A stretch of 64,000 bases of DNA, taken from the NCBI RefSeq assembly GCF_964253035.1, contig NZ_CAXUQL020000001.1, positions 682,001 to 746,000 of the forward strand. The letters run 5' to 3'. A model generated the notes under the pieces. It did not search any database. It saw only the letters and a list, made by a program, of their open reading frames with translations, and had not been told where the DNA came from. Positions 1 to 8,863 of the stretch are shown here, piece by piece. This DNA comes from Pseudorhodoferax sp032153935 (GTDB taxonomy: Bacteria; Pseudomonadota; Gammaproteobacteria; Burkholderiales; Burkholderiaceae_C). Numbering within the stretch: the stretch's first letter is position 1; each line of letters opens with the position of its first letter. The position numbers and the translations under genes are program-made.

Positions 1-833
1 GCCTTGCCATGCACGCCGGCGAAGCCGAAGCCACCGAACTCGCCCTTCGCATAGTCGACGCGGTAGGCCAGCACGGGCGACTTGTTGCCGTTGGTCCGCT
101 TGGTCGAGTTCATGTTGGCGATCACGGCCTTGTAGAGCCACTTGCCGTCCGCGATCTCCATGCCGGCGCCTGTGTAGGCCACGGGCAGCGTGAAATCGAA
201 CAGCAGGTTGTGCGTGATGAGCTTGTTCTGCGGCGCCGGCAGATACTCGTAGCCCGACCAGTCCGGGATCTGGCCCGCGATGATGCGCATCTTGTCGTTG
301 CCCGGCAACGGAATGGAGACCGAGGCCTCGTGGACCGGCGAGTTGTTGCCCAGCGCCGCACCGACACCGCGGTTGGGCGCCAGCGTCAGGCGCCAGCGCG
401 TGCCGCCCTCGGTTTCCTTCGTGAAGTCGATCACCGCGGCGCCGAAGTACGAGTTGTCGTAGCTGTAGACGTCGTCTTCCATGCTGTTCAGGAACTGGAA
501 GCCGGCGCGATTCTGTCGCTGGTTGTAGACGAAGGTCGGGTCCATGTAGCCCTTGATCTGCAGCCCCTTGAGGCCCAGCGCGTCGCGCGTGTCTTCCAGC
601 GATTCGGCTTTCAGCGCGATGCGGTTGAAATCCGCCTGCTGGTCAGGCGTCATGCCGGCCGGAGCGGCCGCGGCCTTGGCCTCGGTGTCCTGCAGTCGTT
701 TCTCCAGCTGGTTGACCTTGTCGCGCAGCGCGCGCAGTTCGTTCAGCAGCTCGGCCGAACTCTGCGCCGCGGCCGACAGCGGGAACGTGGCAGCCAAGGC
801 GGCGGCGATGGCGGTGTACTTCCAGGTGGTCAT
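1..833 (-). CDS. DUF3138-family outer-membrane-type protein, C-terminus beyond window
   Basis: The reading frame opens at an ATG at 833 and runs off the left edge, so only about 277 N-terminal residues are visible. It begins with a signal peptide ending near AAAQ, then a heptad-like stretch rich in Leu, Glu and Lys (about residues 27-50) that looks like a short coiled coil. After this comes alternating polar/aromatic sequence typical of a beta-barrel. I recognise the whole as DUF3138, a proteobacterial family of unknown function; a coiled coil followed by a barrel recalls DcaP-type trimeric porins. It lies 49 bp downstream of the polyamine importer on the same strand, so it could be an outer-membrane entry route. 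That role is inference; family membership is fairly sure. Confidence 0.8.
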   Translation of the reverse strand, partial: MTTWKYTAIAAALAATFPLSAAAQSSAELLNELRALRDKVNQLEKRLQDTEAKAAAAPAGMTPDQQADFNRIALKAESLEDTRDALGLKGLQIKGYMDPTFVYNQRQNRAGFQFLNSMEDDVYSYDNSYFGAAVIDFTKETEGGTRWRLTLAPNRGVGAALGNNSPVHEASVSIPLPGNDKMRIIAGQIPDWSGYEYLPAPQNKLITHNLLFDFTLPVAYTGAGMEIADGKWLYKAVIANMNSTKRTNGNKSPVLAYRVDYAKGEFGGFGFAGVHGK

Positions 834-882
834 CTTGTTACTCCTCGGACGGATATGTTGTGGGACACAGGACAGGCGCGCA

Positions 883-1737
883 TCACTCTTCACGTCGCGC
901 GGCGGCCATCGCGCGGGTGCGTTCCCGCTCGGCGCGGGCGATGAGGTAGCTGGCGACGATGACGCCGATGGACACCAGCACGATGATCACGGTGGCCACG
1001 GCGTTGACGGTGGGGTTCAGGCCCAGGCGCGCGCGCGAGAAGATCACCAGCGGCATCGTGGTCGAACCCGGGCCAGACAGGAAGGCCGACAGCACCACAT
1101 CGTCCAGCGAGATCGTGAAGGTCAGCAGCCAGGCCGACAACATCGACTGCGTGATCATGGGCAGCGTGACCAGCCGAAACACCTGGGCCGGGCGGGCACC
1201 CAGGTCCATGGCGGCCTCCTCGAGCTGCGGGTTGAGTTCCTGCAGCCGGGCCTGGATGACCACGGTGGCGTAGGCCATGCCCAGCAGCACGTGGCCCAGC
1301 CAGATCGTGAATGCGCCACGCTCGGGGAAGCCCGTCAGTCGCTGCAGCGACACCAGCATCAGCAGCAGCGACAGGCCGACGATGACTTCCGGCATCACCA
1401 GCGGTGCGTTGACCATGCCCGAAAACAGCGTGCGGCCGCGAAAGCGCCGGTACTTGTTCAGCGTGAACGCGGCCAGCGTGCCGAGCACGACCGACCCGCA
1501 GGCGGTGAAGAACGCGATCTTCATCGACAGCCACAGGCCGGCGATGATCTCGCGGTCGCGCGCCAGCGCGGCGTACCACTTGAACGTGAAGCCCTCCCAG
1601 ACACCTGGCACGGGCGAGTCGTTGAAGGAGTACACGACCAGCGCAATGATGGGCAGGAACAGGAAGGCGTAGCCCAGGAACAGCCAGGTACGTGCGGTGT
1701 TGCGTGCGGCGCGGGGGCCGAAGATGGCGCGGGTCAT
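883..1737 (-). CDS. potI: Polyamine ABC transporter permease (PotI/PotC type)
   Basis: This 284-residue inner-membrane protein is the second permease of a spermidine/putrescine-type importer. It has about six hydrophobic segments, the first near residues 18-37 (WLFLGYAFLFLPIIALVVYS). A PotC/PotI-like cytoplasmic EAA loop near residue 190 (LEEAAMDLGARP) is where the ATPase docks. The ATG at 1737 overlaps the stop of the upstream permease in an ATGA, indicating translational coupling. The order in the transcript is aminotransferase, binding protein, ATPase, PotH-like and PotI-like permease, the usual pot layout. Substrate is assigned from family and from the puu-type enzymes upstream; putrescine is most likely. 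Confidence 0.93.
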   Translation of the reverse strand: MTRAIFGPRAARNTARTWLFLGYAFLFLPIIALVVYSFNDSPVPGVWEGFTFKWYAALARDREIIAGLWLSMKIAFFTACGSVVLGTLAAFTLNKYRRFRGRTLFSGMVNAPLVMPEVIVGLSLLLMLVSLQRLTGFPERGAFTIWLGHVLLGMAYATVVIQARLQELNPQLEEAAMDLGARPAQVFRLVTLPMITQSMLSAWLLTFTISLDDVVLSAFLSGPGSTTMPLVIFSRARLGLNPTVNAVATVIIVLVSIGVIVASYLIARAERERTRAMAAARREE

Positions 1738-2672
1738 CGTCCGGCCTCCTGTACTTGCGCCTGGTAGCGGTTGAACAACGCCAGCGGGATCAGGATCAGC
1801 AGCACCACGACCACCGCCACGCTGGAGGCCATGGGCCAGTCGTTGTTGCTGAAGAACTCGTCCCACAGCACGCGTCCGATCATCAAGGTCTGCGGCCCGC
1901 CGAGCAGTTCGGGGATCACGAACTCGCCGACGCAGGGGATGAACACCAGCATGCTGCCGGCGATGATGCCGGCCTTGGACAGCGGCACCGTCACCTTCCA
2001 GAAGGCGACCCAGGGTGTGGCCCCCAGGTCGCTGGCGGCCTCCAGCAGGCGCAGGTCCATCTTGGCCAGGTTGCCGTACAGCGGCAGGATCATGAACGGC
2101 AGGTAGGTGTAGACCATGCCCAGCACCAGCGAGAACGGGGTGTTGAGCAGCTTGCCCGGCGTGGCGATCATGCCGCCGGCCGCCAGCAGCTGGTCGACGC
2201 CCAGTGCCACCAGCACCTCGGCCACCCAGCCATGGTCGCTGAGCAGGCCCTTCCAGGCGTAGACGCGCAGCAGGAACGAAGTCCAGAACGGCAGCATCAC
2301 GAGCATCAGCAGCAGCGGCTGGGCCGTGGGACGGGCACGCGCCATGAAGTAGGCGAACGGGTAGCCGATCGCCAGGCACAGCACGGTGGTGATGGCCGCG
2401 TACTTGAGGCTCGCCAGGTAGGCGCGGAAGTACAGGTCGTCCTGCGTCAGGAACACGTAGTTGCTGAACTTCAGGCTCAGCTGCAGCACGCCGTCCTTGA
2501 GCGTCAGCAGGTCCTTGATGTTCACCGTCTCCATCTCGGAGACGCTGATTCTGGCGACGATCAGAAAGGGCAGCAGGAAAAAGACCAGCAGCCAGAGGTA
2601 GGGGATGCCGATCACGGCCGTGCGACCGCGCCACCAGGCGAGGCGGCGGCCCGTGGCAGAAGAGGTGCTCAT
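1734..2672 (-). CDS. potH: Polyamine ABC transporter permease (PotH/PotB type)
   Basis: A 312-residue permease with a first membrane segment near residues 20-40 and the EAA-type loop LLEAASDLGATPWVAFWKVTVP in the C-terminal half. It pairs with the following permease to form the membrane channel of a polyamine importer. The start at 2672 has an AAGGAG Shine-Dalgarno overlapping the stop codon of the ATPase gene 12 bp upstream, so the two are probably translationally coupled. Length and motif match PotH/PotB proteins. A related compatible-solute or iron importer is possible in principle, but the neighbouring putrescine catabolic genes favour polyamine. Confidence 0.93.
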   Translation of the reverse strand: MSTSSATGRRLAWWRGRTAVIGIPYLWLLVFFLLPFLIVARISVSEMETVNIKDLLTLKDGVLQLSLKFSNYVFLTQDDLYFRAYLASLKYAAITTVLCLAIGYPFAYFMARARPTAQPLLLMLVMLPFWTSFLLRVYAWKGLLSDHGWVAEVLVALGVDQLLAAGGMIATPGKLLNTPFSLVLGMVYTYLPFMILPLYGNLAKMDLRLLEAASDLGATPWVAFWKVTVPLSKAGIIAGSMLVFIPCVGEFVIPELLGGPQTLMIGRVLWDEFFSNNDWPMASSVAVVVVLLILIPLALFNRYQAQVQEAGR

Positions 2673-2684
2673 GGCAAAAGCTCC

Positions 2685-3782
2685 TTACTGCGTCAGAACG
2701 ACGTGGGCCGAGTCGGACCAGTGTGCCCAGGCCATGTCGTCCCAGGTCAGCACATCGCCAGGGTGGCGTTCGCTGTTGATCTGGCTGACCTTGATGACCT
2801 GGCCGCTGGCCAGCTGCAGGTGGTAGACGGTGTAGCTGCCGAAGTACGACAGGTCGCGCACCTTGCCCTGCACCTTGTTGTGCGGCTCTGCCGGCTCCTG
2901 GCGCGTCAGGCGGATCTTCTCGGGCCGCAGCGCCACGGTCACGGCCATGCCCTCGGTGCCGGTGATGCCGTGGCCGACGTAGTGGGTCATGTCCTGGCAG
3001 CGGATCACCACGTGATCGGGGTGGTCCTCGGCCAAGGTGCCTTCGATCAGGTTGACGTTGCCGATGAAGTCGGCCACGAAGCGCGTGGCCGGGGTTTCGT
3101 AGATGTCGCCCGGCGCGCCGACCTGCAGCAAGCGGCCCTCGCTCATGATCGCGATGCGCGAGGCCATGGTCATGGCCTCCTCCTGGTCGTGGGTCACCAT
3201 GACGCAGGTCACGCCCACCTCCTCGATGATGTTGACCAGCTCGAGCTGCGTCTCTTCACGCAGCTTCTTGTCGAGCGCACCGAGCGGTTCGTCGAGCAGC
3301 AGCAGGTTGGGCCGCTTGGCCAGGCTGCGCGCCAGCGCCACGCGCTGCTGCTGGCCACCGGACATCTGGTGCGGCTTGCGCCTGGCGAGCTTGCCGAGCT
3401 GCACCAGCTTGAGCATCTCCTCCACGCGCTGGGCCACACTGTCGCCGGACATGCCGTCGCGGCGCAACCCGAAGGCGATGTTGTCCCACACGCTGAGGTG
3501 GGGGAACAGCGCGTACGACTGGAACATCATGTTGATGGGCCGCTCGTACGGCGGCAGGCTGCTCAGGTCCTTGCCGTCCAGGATGATGCTGCCGGACGTC
3601 GGCAGATCGAAGCCGCCAAGCATGCGCAGCAAGGTGGTCTTGCCGCAGCCGGACGAGCCCAGCAACGCAAAGATTTCGCCCTTCTGGATGTCCAGGCTGA
3701 TGTGGTTGACGGCCTTGACGCCCCCGAAATCCTTGACGACATCACGGATCTGCAGGTACGCCTGCCCCTGGCTATTCACCAT
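2685..3782 (-). CDS. potG: Polyamine ABC transporter ATP-binding protein (PotG/PotA type)
   Basis: A 365-residue ABC ATPase energising the polyamine importer. Walker A is at residues 42-50 (GSSGCGKTT), the Q-loop glutamine near 88 (MMFQSYALFP), the signature SGGQQ at 141-145, Walker B followed by DEP at about 160-166, and the switch histidine in VMVTHDQEEAM. The C-terminal 120 residues form the TOBE-type regulatory domain found in PotA/PotG and MalK. A purine-rich GAGGGGG lies upstream of the ATG at 3782. The gene sits between the binding protein and permease genes in one minus-strand operon. Confidence 0.95.
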   Translation of the reverse strand: MVNSQGQAYLQIRDVVKDFGGVKAVNHISLDIQKGEIFALLGSSGCGKTTLLRMLGGFDLPTSGSIILDGKDLSSLPPYERPINMMFQSYALFPHLSVWDNIAFGLRRDGMSGDSVAQRVEEMLKLVQLGKLARRKPHQMSGGQQQRVALARSLAKRPNLLLLDEPLGALDKKLREETQLELVNIIEEVGVTCVMVTHDQEEAMTMASRIAIMSEGRLLQVGAPGDIYETPATRFVADFIGNVNLIEGTLAEDHPDHVVIRCQDMTHYVGHGITGTEGMAVTVALRPEKIRLTRQEPAEPHNKVQGKVRDLSYFGSYTVYHLQLASGQVIKVSQINSERHPGDVLTWDDMAWAHWSDSAHVVLTQ

Positions 3783-3818
3783 ATTCCATTCCCCCTCGCG
3801 AAAAGGCAGACCCTCAGG

Positions 3819-4955
3819 TCACATGCCGGTCTTGAACGATGTGAACAGCCGGGTGACCGTGCGGCGGATGTCGTTGCTCAGGGCGTCGGGCGCCACCATC
3901 TTCTTCATGTCGTCGTCGCTCGGGAAGATGGTCGGGTTGTTGACCACTTCCGACTTGACGAACTTGCGCGATTCCTTGTTCGGGTTCGCGTAGAAGACCT
4001 TGTTGGAAAGGCCCGCATGCACTTCGGGGCGCAGGATGTAGTTGATGAACTTGAGCGCGTTGTCGGGGTGGGGCGCATCGGCCGGGATCACCATCACGTC
4101 GAAGAACAGCACGCCGCCGGTCTTGGGGATCAAGGCCTCGATCTTCTGGCCGGTCTTGCCGTCGATGGCGCGCTGGCGTGCGATGTTGATGTCGCCGGAC
4201 CAGCCCAGGGCCAGGCAGATCGAGCCGTTGGCCATGTCGTTGATGTAGCCGGACGAGCTGAACAGCGTGACGTACGGCCGGATCGTCTTGAGCAGCGGCC
4301 CGACACCGCTGTAGTCGCCCTGGTTGCGGCTGTACGCGGGCTTGCCCAGGTAGTGCATGGCGGCCGGCACGATCTCGGTGGCCGAATCGAGCATGCTCAC
4401 GCCGCAGGACTTGAGCTTGGAGATGTACTCGGGCTTGAACACCAGGTCCCAGGCGTTGTCGGGCATGGGCATGCTGCCCAGCGCGGCCTTGACCTTGTCG
4501 ACGTTGATGCCCACCGTGGTGTAGCCCCACAGCCAGTTCACCTGGTACTGGTTGCCCGGGTCGAGCTTGGCCAGTTGCTCCTGCAGCACCGGGTCCAGGT
4601 TCTTGAGGTTGGGCAGCTTGGACTTGTCGAGCTTTTGCAGCAGGCCGCCATCGGCCTGCAGCTTGGCCCAGTACGAGGACGGCACGACGATGTCGTAGCC
4701 GGTCTTGCCCGCCACCAGCTTGGCGTGGACGATTTCGTTGTTGTCGAAATTGTCGTAGCGCACCTTGATGCCGGTCTCCTTCTCGAAGTTGGCGATCGTG
4801 TCTTCGGCGATGTAGTCGGACCAGTTGTAGATGTTGAGGACCTTTTCCTCCTGCGCCAGCACGGCCTGGGGGGCCAGTGCGGCGCAGGCCAGGGCAAGCC
4901 CGGCAAAGGCACCGGCGATGCGGTGCGGGCGACGACGGAACGACAGCAGCTTCAT
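3819..4955 (-). CDS. potF: Periplasmic putrescine/spermidine-binding protein (PotF type)
   Basis: This 378-residue protein is the periplasmic receptor of the importer. The chosen ATG at 4955 is preceded by GGAGG seven bases upstream, and gives a signal peptide with an Arg-rich N-terminus and cleavage near VLA-QEE (residue 34). The mature start LNIYNWSDYI is characteristic of PotD/PotF receptors, where aromatic and acidic residues hold the polyamine. Further matches are the NEIVHAKLVAGKTGYD region and the C-terminal hinge. An 11-residue longer start exists but would place the signal peptide internally. It lies 48 bp downstream of the aminotransferase gene. Confidence 0.94.
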   Translation of the reverse strand: MKLLSFRRRPHRIAGAFAGLALACAALAPQAVLAQEEKVLNIYNWSDYIAEDTIANFEKETGIKVRYDNFDNNEIVHAKLVAGKTGYDIVVPSSYWAKLQADGGLLQKLDKSKLPNLKNLDPVLQEQLAKLDPGNQYQVNWLWGYTTVGINVDKVKAALGSMPMPDNAWDLVFKPEYISKLKSCGVSMLDSATEIVPAAMHYLGKPAYSRNQGDYSGVGPLLKTIRPYVTLFSSSGYINDMANGSICLALGWSGDINIARQRAIDGKTGQKIEALIPKTGGVLFFDVMVIPADAPHPDNALKFINYILRPEVHAGLSNKVFYANPNKESRKFVKSEVVNNPTIFPSDDDMKKMVAPDALSNDIRRTVTRLFTSFKTGM

Positions 4956-5003
4956 GTTGAAACCTCCGGAGTGGGGAGCAAGCGACAAGGGGAAGGGAGA
5001 AGT

Positions 5004-6386
5004 TCAGAGCCAGCCGTCGCGCTGCGCGTCGGCCAGGGTCAGGTCCAGCGCGCGGCGGATCAGCGCCATCATTTCGTCGATCTGGGCGCGCGTCATCACC
5101 AGCGGGGGCGCGATGATCATGCGGTCGCCCACGGCGCGCATGACCAGGCCGTTGCCGAAGCAGTGGCCACGGCAGACCATGCCCAGCTCCAGCGCCTCGG
5201 GGAAGGGCGCGCCGCTGGCCTTGTCCTTGACCAGCAGCACGGCGCCCATCAGGCCGCAGGTCTGCACCTCGCCCACGAGCGGGTGGTCCTGGAGCGTGTC
5301 GAAGCATTTGGCGAGATACGGGCCGGTGTCGTCGCGCACGCGTTCGACAAGGCCCTCGCGCTGGATCAGCCGGATGTTGGCCAGCGCCACGGCACAGGCC
5401 ACCGGGTGGCCGGAGTAGGTGTAGCCGTGGTTGAACTCGCCGCCGCGCTCGATCAGCACATTGGCCACGCGGTCGCCCACCATCACGCCGCCAAGCGGGA
5501 TGTAGCCGGAAGTGACACCCTTGGCGAAGGTCATGAGGTCGGGCCGCGTGCCGAAGCGCTCGCAGCCGAACCACTGGCCGGTGCGGCCGAAGCCGCAGAT
5601 GACCTCGTCGGAGACCAGCAAGATGCCGTACTTGTCGCAGATGCGCTGGATCTCGGGCCAGTAGGTGTCCGGCGGCACGATGACACCACCGGCGCCCTGC
5701 ACCGGCTCGCCGATGAAGGCGGCGACCTTGTCGGCGCCGACTTCGAGGATCTTGGCCTCCAGCCAGCCCGCCGCCACCAGGCCGAATTCGTCGCGCGACA
5801 TGCTGCGGCCGAGCTCGTGCCAGTAGGGCTGCTCCATGTGGACGATGCCCGGGATCGGCAGGCCGCCCTGCGCGTGCATGCCGCCCATGCCGCCCAGCGA
5901 GGCGCCGGCCATGGTGGAGCCATGGTAGGCGTTCTTGCGGCTGATGATCACGTCGCGCTGGGGCTGGCCCATCAGGTCCCAGTAGCGGCGCACCATGCGC
6001 ACCACGGTGTCGTTGCCCTCGGAGCCCGAGCCGGTGAAGAACACATGCTTGAACTGCGGCGGCGTGACCTCGGCGAGCAGCTCGGCCAGTTCGATGGCCG
6101 GCGGTGTGGCGGTCTGGAAGAAGGCGTTGTAGAACGGCAGCTCCTGCAACTGGCGGGTGGCCGCGTCGATGAGCTCCTGCTGGCCGTAGCCAACGTTCAC
6201 GCACCACAGGCCGGACATCGCGTCGAGGATCTTGTGGCCTTCGCTGTCGTGCAGGTAGATGCCTTCGGCCCGCGTGATGATGCGCGAGCCCTTGCGCGCC
6301 AGGCTCTGGAAGTCGGTGAAGGGATGCAGGAAGTGGGCGGCATCGGCGCGTTGCCATTCCTGGGTGGTGCGGGTGGTCGTGTTCAT
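5004..6386 (-). CDS. spuC: Putrescine/polyamine-pyruvate class III aminotransferase (SpuC-like)
   Basis: A 460-residue class III PLP aminotransferase very similar to Pseudomonas SpuC, which transfers an amino group from putrescine or cadaverine to pyruvate. The PLP lysine is K289 in FAKGVTSGY, with the cofactor-binding Asp at 260 (VSDEVICGFGRTG). The N-terminal signatures HPFTDF and AMSGLWCVNVGYG match the subfamily. I start at the ATG at 6386 because the 23 upstream residues of the open frame are not family-like; its Shine-Dalgarno is weak. Expression from the upstream puuA-like promoter is likely, since only 43 bp separate them. The direct transamination route would parallel the gamma-glutamyl route encoded next door. 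Confidence 0.92.
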   Translation of the reverse strand: MNTTTRTTQEWQRADAAHFLHPFTDFQSLARKGSRIITRAEGIYLHDSEGHKILDAMSGLWCVNVGYGQQELIDAATRQLQELPFYNAFFQTATPPAIELAELLAEVTPPQFKHVFFTGSGSEGNDTVVRMVRRYWDLMGQPQRDVIISRKNAYHGSTMAGASLGGMGGMHAQGGLPIPGIVHMEQPYWHELGRSMSRDEFGLVAAGWLEAKILEVGADKVAAFIGEPVQGAGGVIVPPDTYWPEIQRICDKYGILLVSDEVICGFGRTGQWFGCERFGTRPDLMTFAKGVTSGYIPLGGVMVGDRVANVLIERGGEFNHGYTYSGHPVACAVALANIRLIQREGLVERVRDDTGPYLAKCFDTLQDHPLVGEVQTCGLMGAVLLVKDKASGAPFPEALELGMVCRGHCFGNGLVMRAVGDRMIIAPPLVMTRAQIDEMMALIRRALDLTLADAQRDGWL

Positions 6387-6429
6387 GGGAAGTCGATGGA
6401 GTTCTGTGGATGGAATGCGTGAGGACAGC

Positions 6430-7794
6430 TCAGACGTGCAGCAACAGGTGTTCACGTTCCCAGGGCGAGATGACCTTCATGAACTCCTCGTACTCGATCT
6501 CCTTGACTTCGGTGTAGACGGTCACGAACTCCTTGCCGAGCACCTCGTGCAGGTCGGTCTCGGCCTTGAGCAGCTCCAGCGCTTCGCCCAGGCTGCGCGG
6601 CAGGCTGTATTCGCCCAGGTAGGCGTCGCCCTTGCATTCGGGCTTGGGCTCGATCCGGTTCTTCATGCCCAGGTAGCCGCAGGCCAGCGTTGCAGCCAGG
6701 GCCACGTAGGGGTTGGCGTCCGCGCCGATGACGCGGTTCTCGATGCGGCGCGCGGCGGGTCCCGCCACCGGCGAGCGGATGCCCACGGTGCGGTTGTCGG
6801 TGCCCCACTGGATGTTGATGGGAGCCGCCGTCGCACGGGACAGCCGGCGGTACGAGTTGACGTACGGGGCGAAGAGCGCCATCGCCGCAGGGATGTAGCG
6901 CTGCAGGCCGCCGATGTACCAGCGGAACATGTCCGAGGCGCTGCCGTCGGCATTGCTGAAGATGTTCTGCCCGTTCTTGTCGACCACGCTCTGGTGCACG
7001 TGCATGGCGCTGCCCGGCTCATGGGCCATGGGCTTGGCCATGAAGGTGGCGTACATCTCGTGGCGCAGCGCGGCCTCGCGGATGGTGCGCTTGAAGAAGA
7101 ACACCTCGTCGGCCAGGCCCAGCGGGTGGTCGTGGAAGAAGTTGATCTCCATCTGCCCCGCGCCGGCCTCGTGGATCAAGGTGTCGACGTTGAGCTCCAT
7201 CTTCTCGCAGTAGGCGTAGATGTCCTCGAACAGCGGGTCGAACTCGTTGACCGCATCGATGGAGTAGGACTGGCGCGATGTCTCGGCGCGGCCGCTGCGG
7301 CCACGCGGCGGGCGCAGTGGCTCGTTGGGATCGGTGTTGCGCTCGATCAGGTAGAACTCGAGCTCGGGTGCGACCACCGGATTCCAGCCCTCGGCGGCGA
7401 ACAGGTCGCAAACCCGGCGCAGCACGGAGCGCGGCGCATACGGCACCATGTTGCCGTCGCGGTCGAAGCAGTCGTGGATCACCTGGGCCGTCGGGTCGAC
7501 CGCCCAGGGCACGATGCGCACGGTGGCCGGGTCGGGCCGCAGATGCATGTCGCGGTCCGTCGGCGAGATGACGTCGTAATAGGCCCCTTGCTCGGGGAAC
7601 TCACCGGTCACCCCGATGGCGACGATCGCCTCGGGCAGCCGCATGCCGCGGTCCTCGGTGAATTTCTCGCGCGGCAGGATCTTGCCGCGGGCCACGCCCG
7701 TGAGGTCGGGCACCAAGCACTCGATCTCGGTGACGCGGCGCTCGTTGAACCATTGCTCGAGCTCGCTGAATGTGAAGTTCTCTCGTACAACCAT
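6430..7794 (-). CDS. puuA: Glutamine-synthetase-family gamma-glutamylpolyamine synthetase (PuuA-like)
   Basis: A 454-residue glutamine-synthetase-fold enzyme. It carries the GS beta-grasp N-domain and the catalytic domain with EAGAGQMEINF (metal and glutamate site), an HVHQS motif and the NRTVGIRSP arginine region. The adenylylation tyrosine loop of housekeeping GlnA is not apparent. PuuA proteins ligate glutamate to putrescine, using ATP, as the first step of the Puu pathway. The ATG at 7794 has a GAAAGG ribosome site. Its position between PuuD-like and SpuC-like genes supports polyamine as substrate; another amine such as spermidine or ethanolamine cannot be excluded. Confidence 0.88.
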   Translation of the reverse strand: MVVRENFTFSELEQWFNERRVTEIECLVPDLTGVARGKILPREKFTEDRGMRLPEAIVAIGVTGEFPEQGAYYDVISPTDRDMHLRPDPATVRIVPWAVDPTAQVIHDCFDRDGNMVPYAPRSVLRRVCDLFAAEGWNPVVAPELEFYLIERNTDPNEPLRPPRGRSGRAETSRQSYSIDAVNEFDPLFEDIYAYCEKMELNVDTLIHEAGAGQMEINFFHDHPLGLADEVFFFKRTIREAALRHEMYATFMAKPMAHEPGSAMHVHQSVVDKNGQNIFSNADGSASDMFRWYIGGLQRYIPAAMALFAPYVNSYRRLSRATAAPINIQWGTDNRTVGIRSPVAGPAARRIENRVIGADANPYVALAATLACGYLGMKNRIEPKPECKGDAYLGEYSLPRSLGEALELLKAETDLHEVLGKEFVTVYTEVKEIEYEEFMKVISPWEREHLLLHV

Positions 7795-7875
7795 ATCTAC
7801 CTTTCTTGTGCACCGGCCCTGTGGGCGCGGTGCGTTTTATCTGGATCTGACAACGATGCGTTGCAGTCAGGGCAG

Positions 7876-8682
7876 CTAGGTTTCGGGCGCGAGATCGTCG
7901 TCTTCGTTGCGGTGGTGCGCCGCGCGCCAAGCTTGACAGGCGCGACCGAACGCCGTCAAGAGCTTGCGGGAGATGGGGTTCTCGGCGGCCCGCCATTCGG
8001 GGTGCCATTGCACGCACAGGCTGAAGCCCGTGGATTGGGGAACCGAGAAGGCCTCGACGAGACCGTCTGGCGCGAGCGCCTCGGCATGCAGGCCGTCGGC
8101 CAGGCGCCGGATGCCCTGGCCGTGCAGGCTGTTGACCTGGAAGTCGCCCAGGCCGAGCAGCGATTCGAGGACACCGCCGCGTTGCACGCTGACCGAGTGC
8201 ACAGGGCCGTATTGCACGTCGACCGGATCCTCGTCGCGCGAGCGGTGGTCCATCATGCCGGGCTGCTCCTGCACGGCCTGGTACAGCGAGCCGCCCAGCG
8301 CCACATTGGTTTCCTGCAGGCCGCGGCAGACGGCGAACAGCGGCATGCCGCGCCGCAGCACCTCGCGTGCCAGCGGCAGAGTCCAGGCATCGCGCGCCTC
8401 GTCCAGCGGCAGGCTGGCGTCGTGCACGGTCTCGCCGAAGTGGCGCGGATGGGTGTTGGAGACAGACCCCGTGAGGAACACGCCGTCAGCGAGGGACAGC
8501 AATGTCTTCACTTCGTCAGGCTGTGCCGCCGGCACCACCACGGGCAGGCAACCGGCCAGCCGGACGGCATCGAGGTACTTCTTGCCTGCAGCCTGGAACG
8601 GATGGTGTCCAAGCATCTTGCTGCAGGCCGGAACCAGCACGATGGGCTGGTTCCGTTGGGTGGACGGATATGTGGTGCTCAT
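7876..8682 (-). CDS. puuD: Gamma-glutamyl-GABA hydrolase (PuuD-like class I amidotransferase)
   Basis: A 268-residue protein of peptidase family C26. The nucleophile is C119 (FAVCRGLQETN), and the catalytic His227 and Glu229 lie in CVQWHPEW. PuuD cleaves gamma-glutamyl-GABA to glutamate and GABA, the last step of the Puu route. The chosen start at 8682 begins MSTTYPSTQRNQPIVLVP, the normal N-terminus of this family; the open frame continues 64 residues upstream with no similarity and overlaps the oxidase gene. A second PuuD-like gene lies at 45644-46456 outside this cluster. Confidence 0.9.
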   Translation of the reverse strand: MSTTYPSTQRNQPIVLVPACSKMLGHHPFQAAGKKYLDAVRLAGCLPVVVPAAQPDEVKTLLSLADGVFLTGSVSNTHPRHFGETVHDASLPLDEARDAWTLPLAREVLRRGMPLFAVCRGLQETNVALGGSLYQAVQEQPGMMDHRSRDEDPVDVQYGPVHSVSVQRGGVLESLLGLGDFQVNSLHGQGIRRLADGLHAEALAPDGLVEAFSVPQSTGFSLCVQWHPEWRAAENPISRKLLTAFGRACQAWRAAHHRNEDDDLAPET

Positions 8683-8863
8683 TGGGCTTGCTGCGCCGGG
8701 TTCTTGACCCGGGTCTTGCGACGCGGCGCATTGGGCTTGCTGGTGCGGAAACGGAGTGTCCTGTGCCTTGGCATTTGCAAGGGCTGTGCCACAACACAAG
8801 GCCGCCCGGGCCTTGCGCTGTGGTACAGCCCCGCCGCCGCGCGCACAGGCCGGGCGAGAGAAT

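Noticed and set aside
1692..6422. Plus-strand open frame of 1576 codons
   Set aside because: It lies wholly antisense to the polyamine genes, is rich in His, Gln, Arg and Asp repeats, and matches no family; it is a by-product of high GC at third codon positions.
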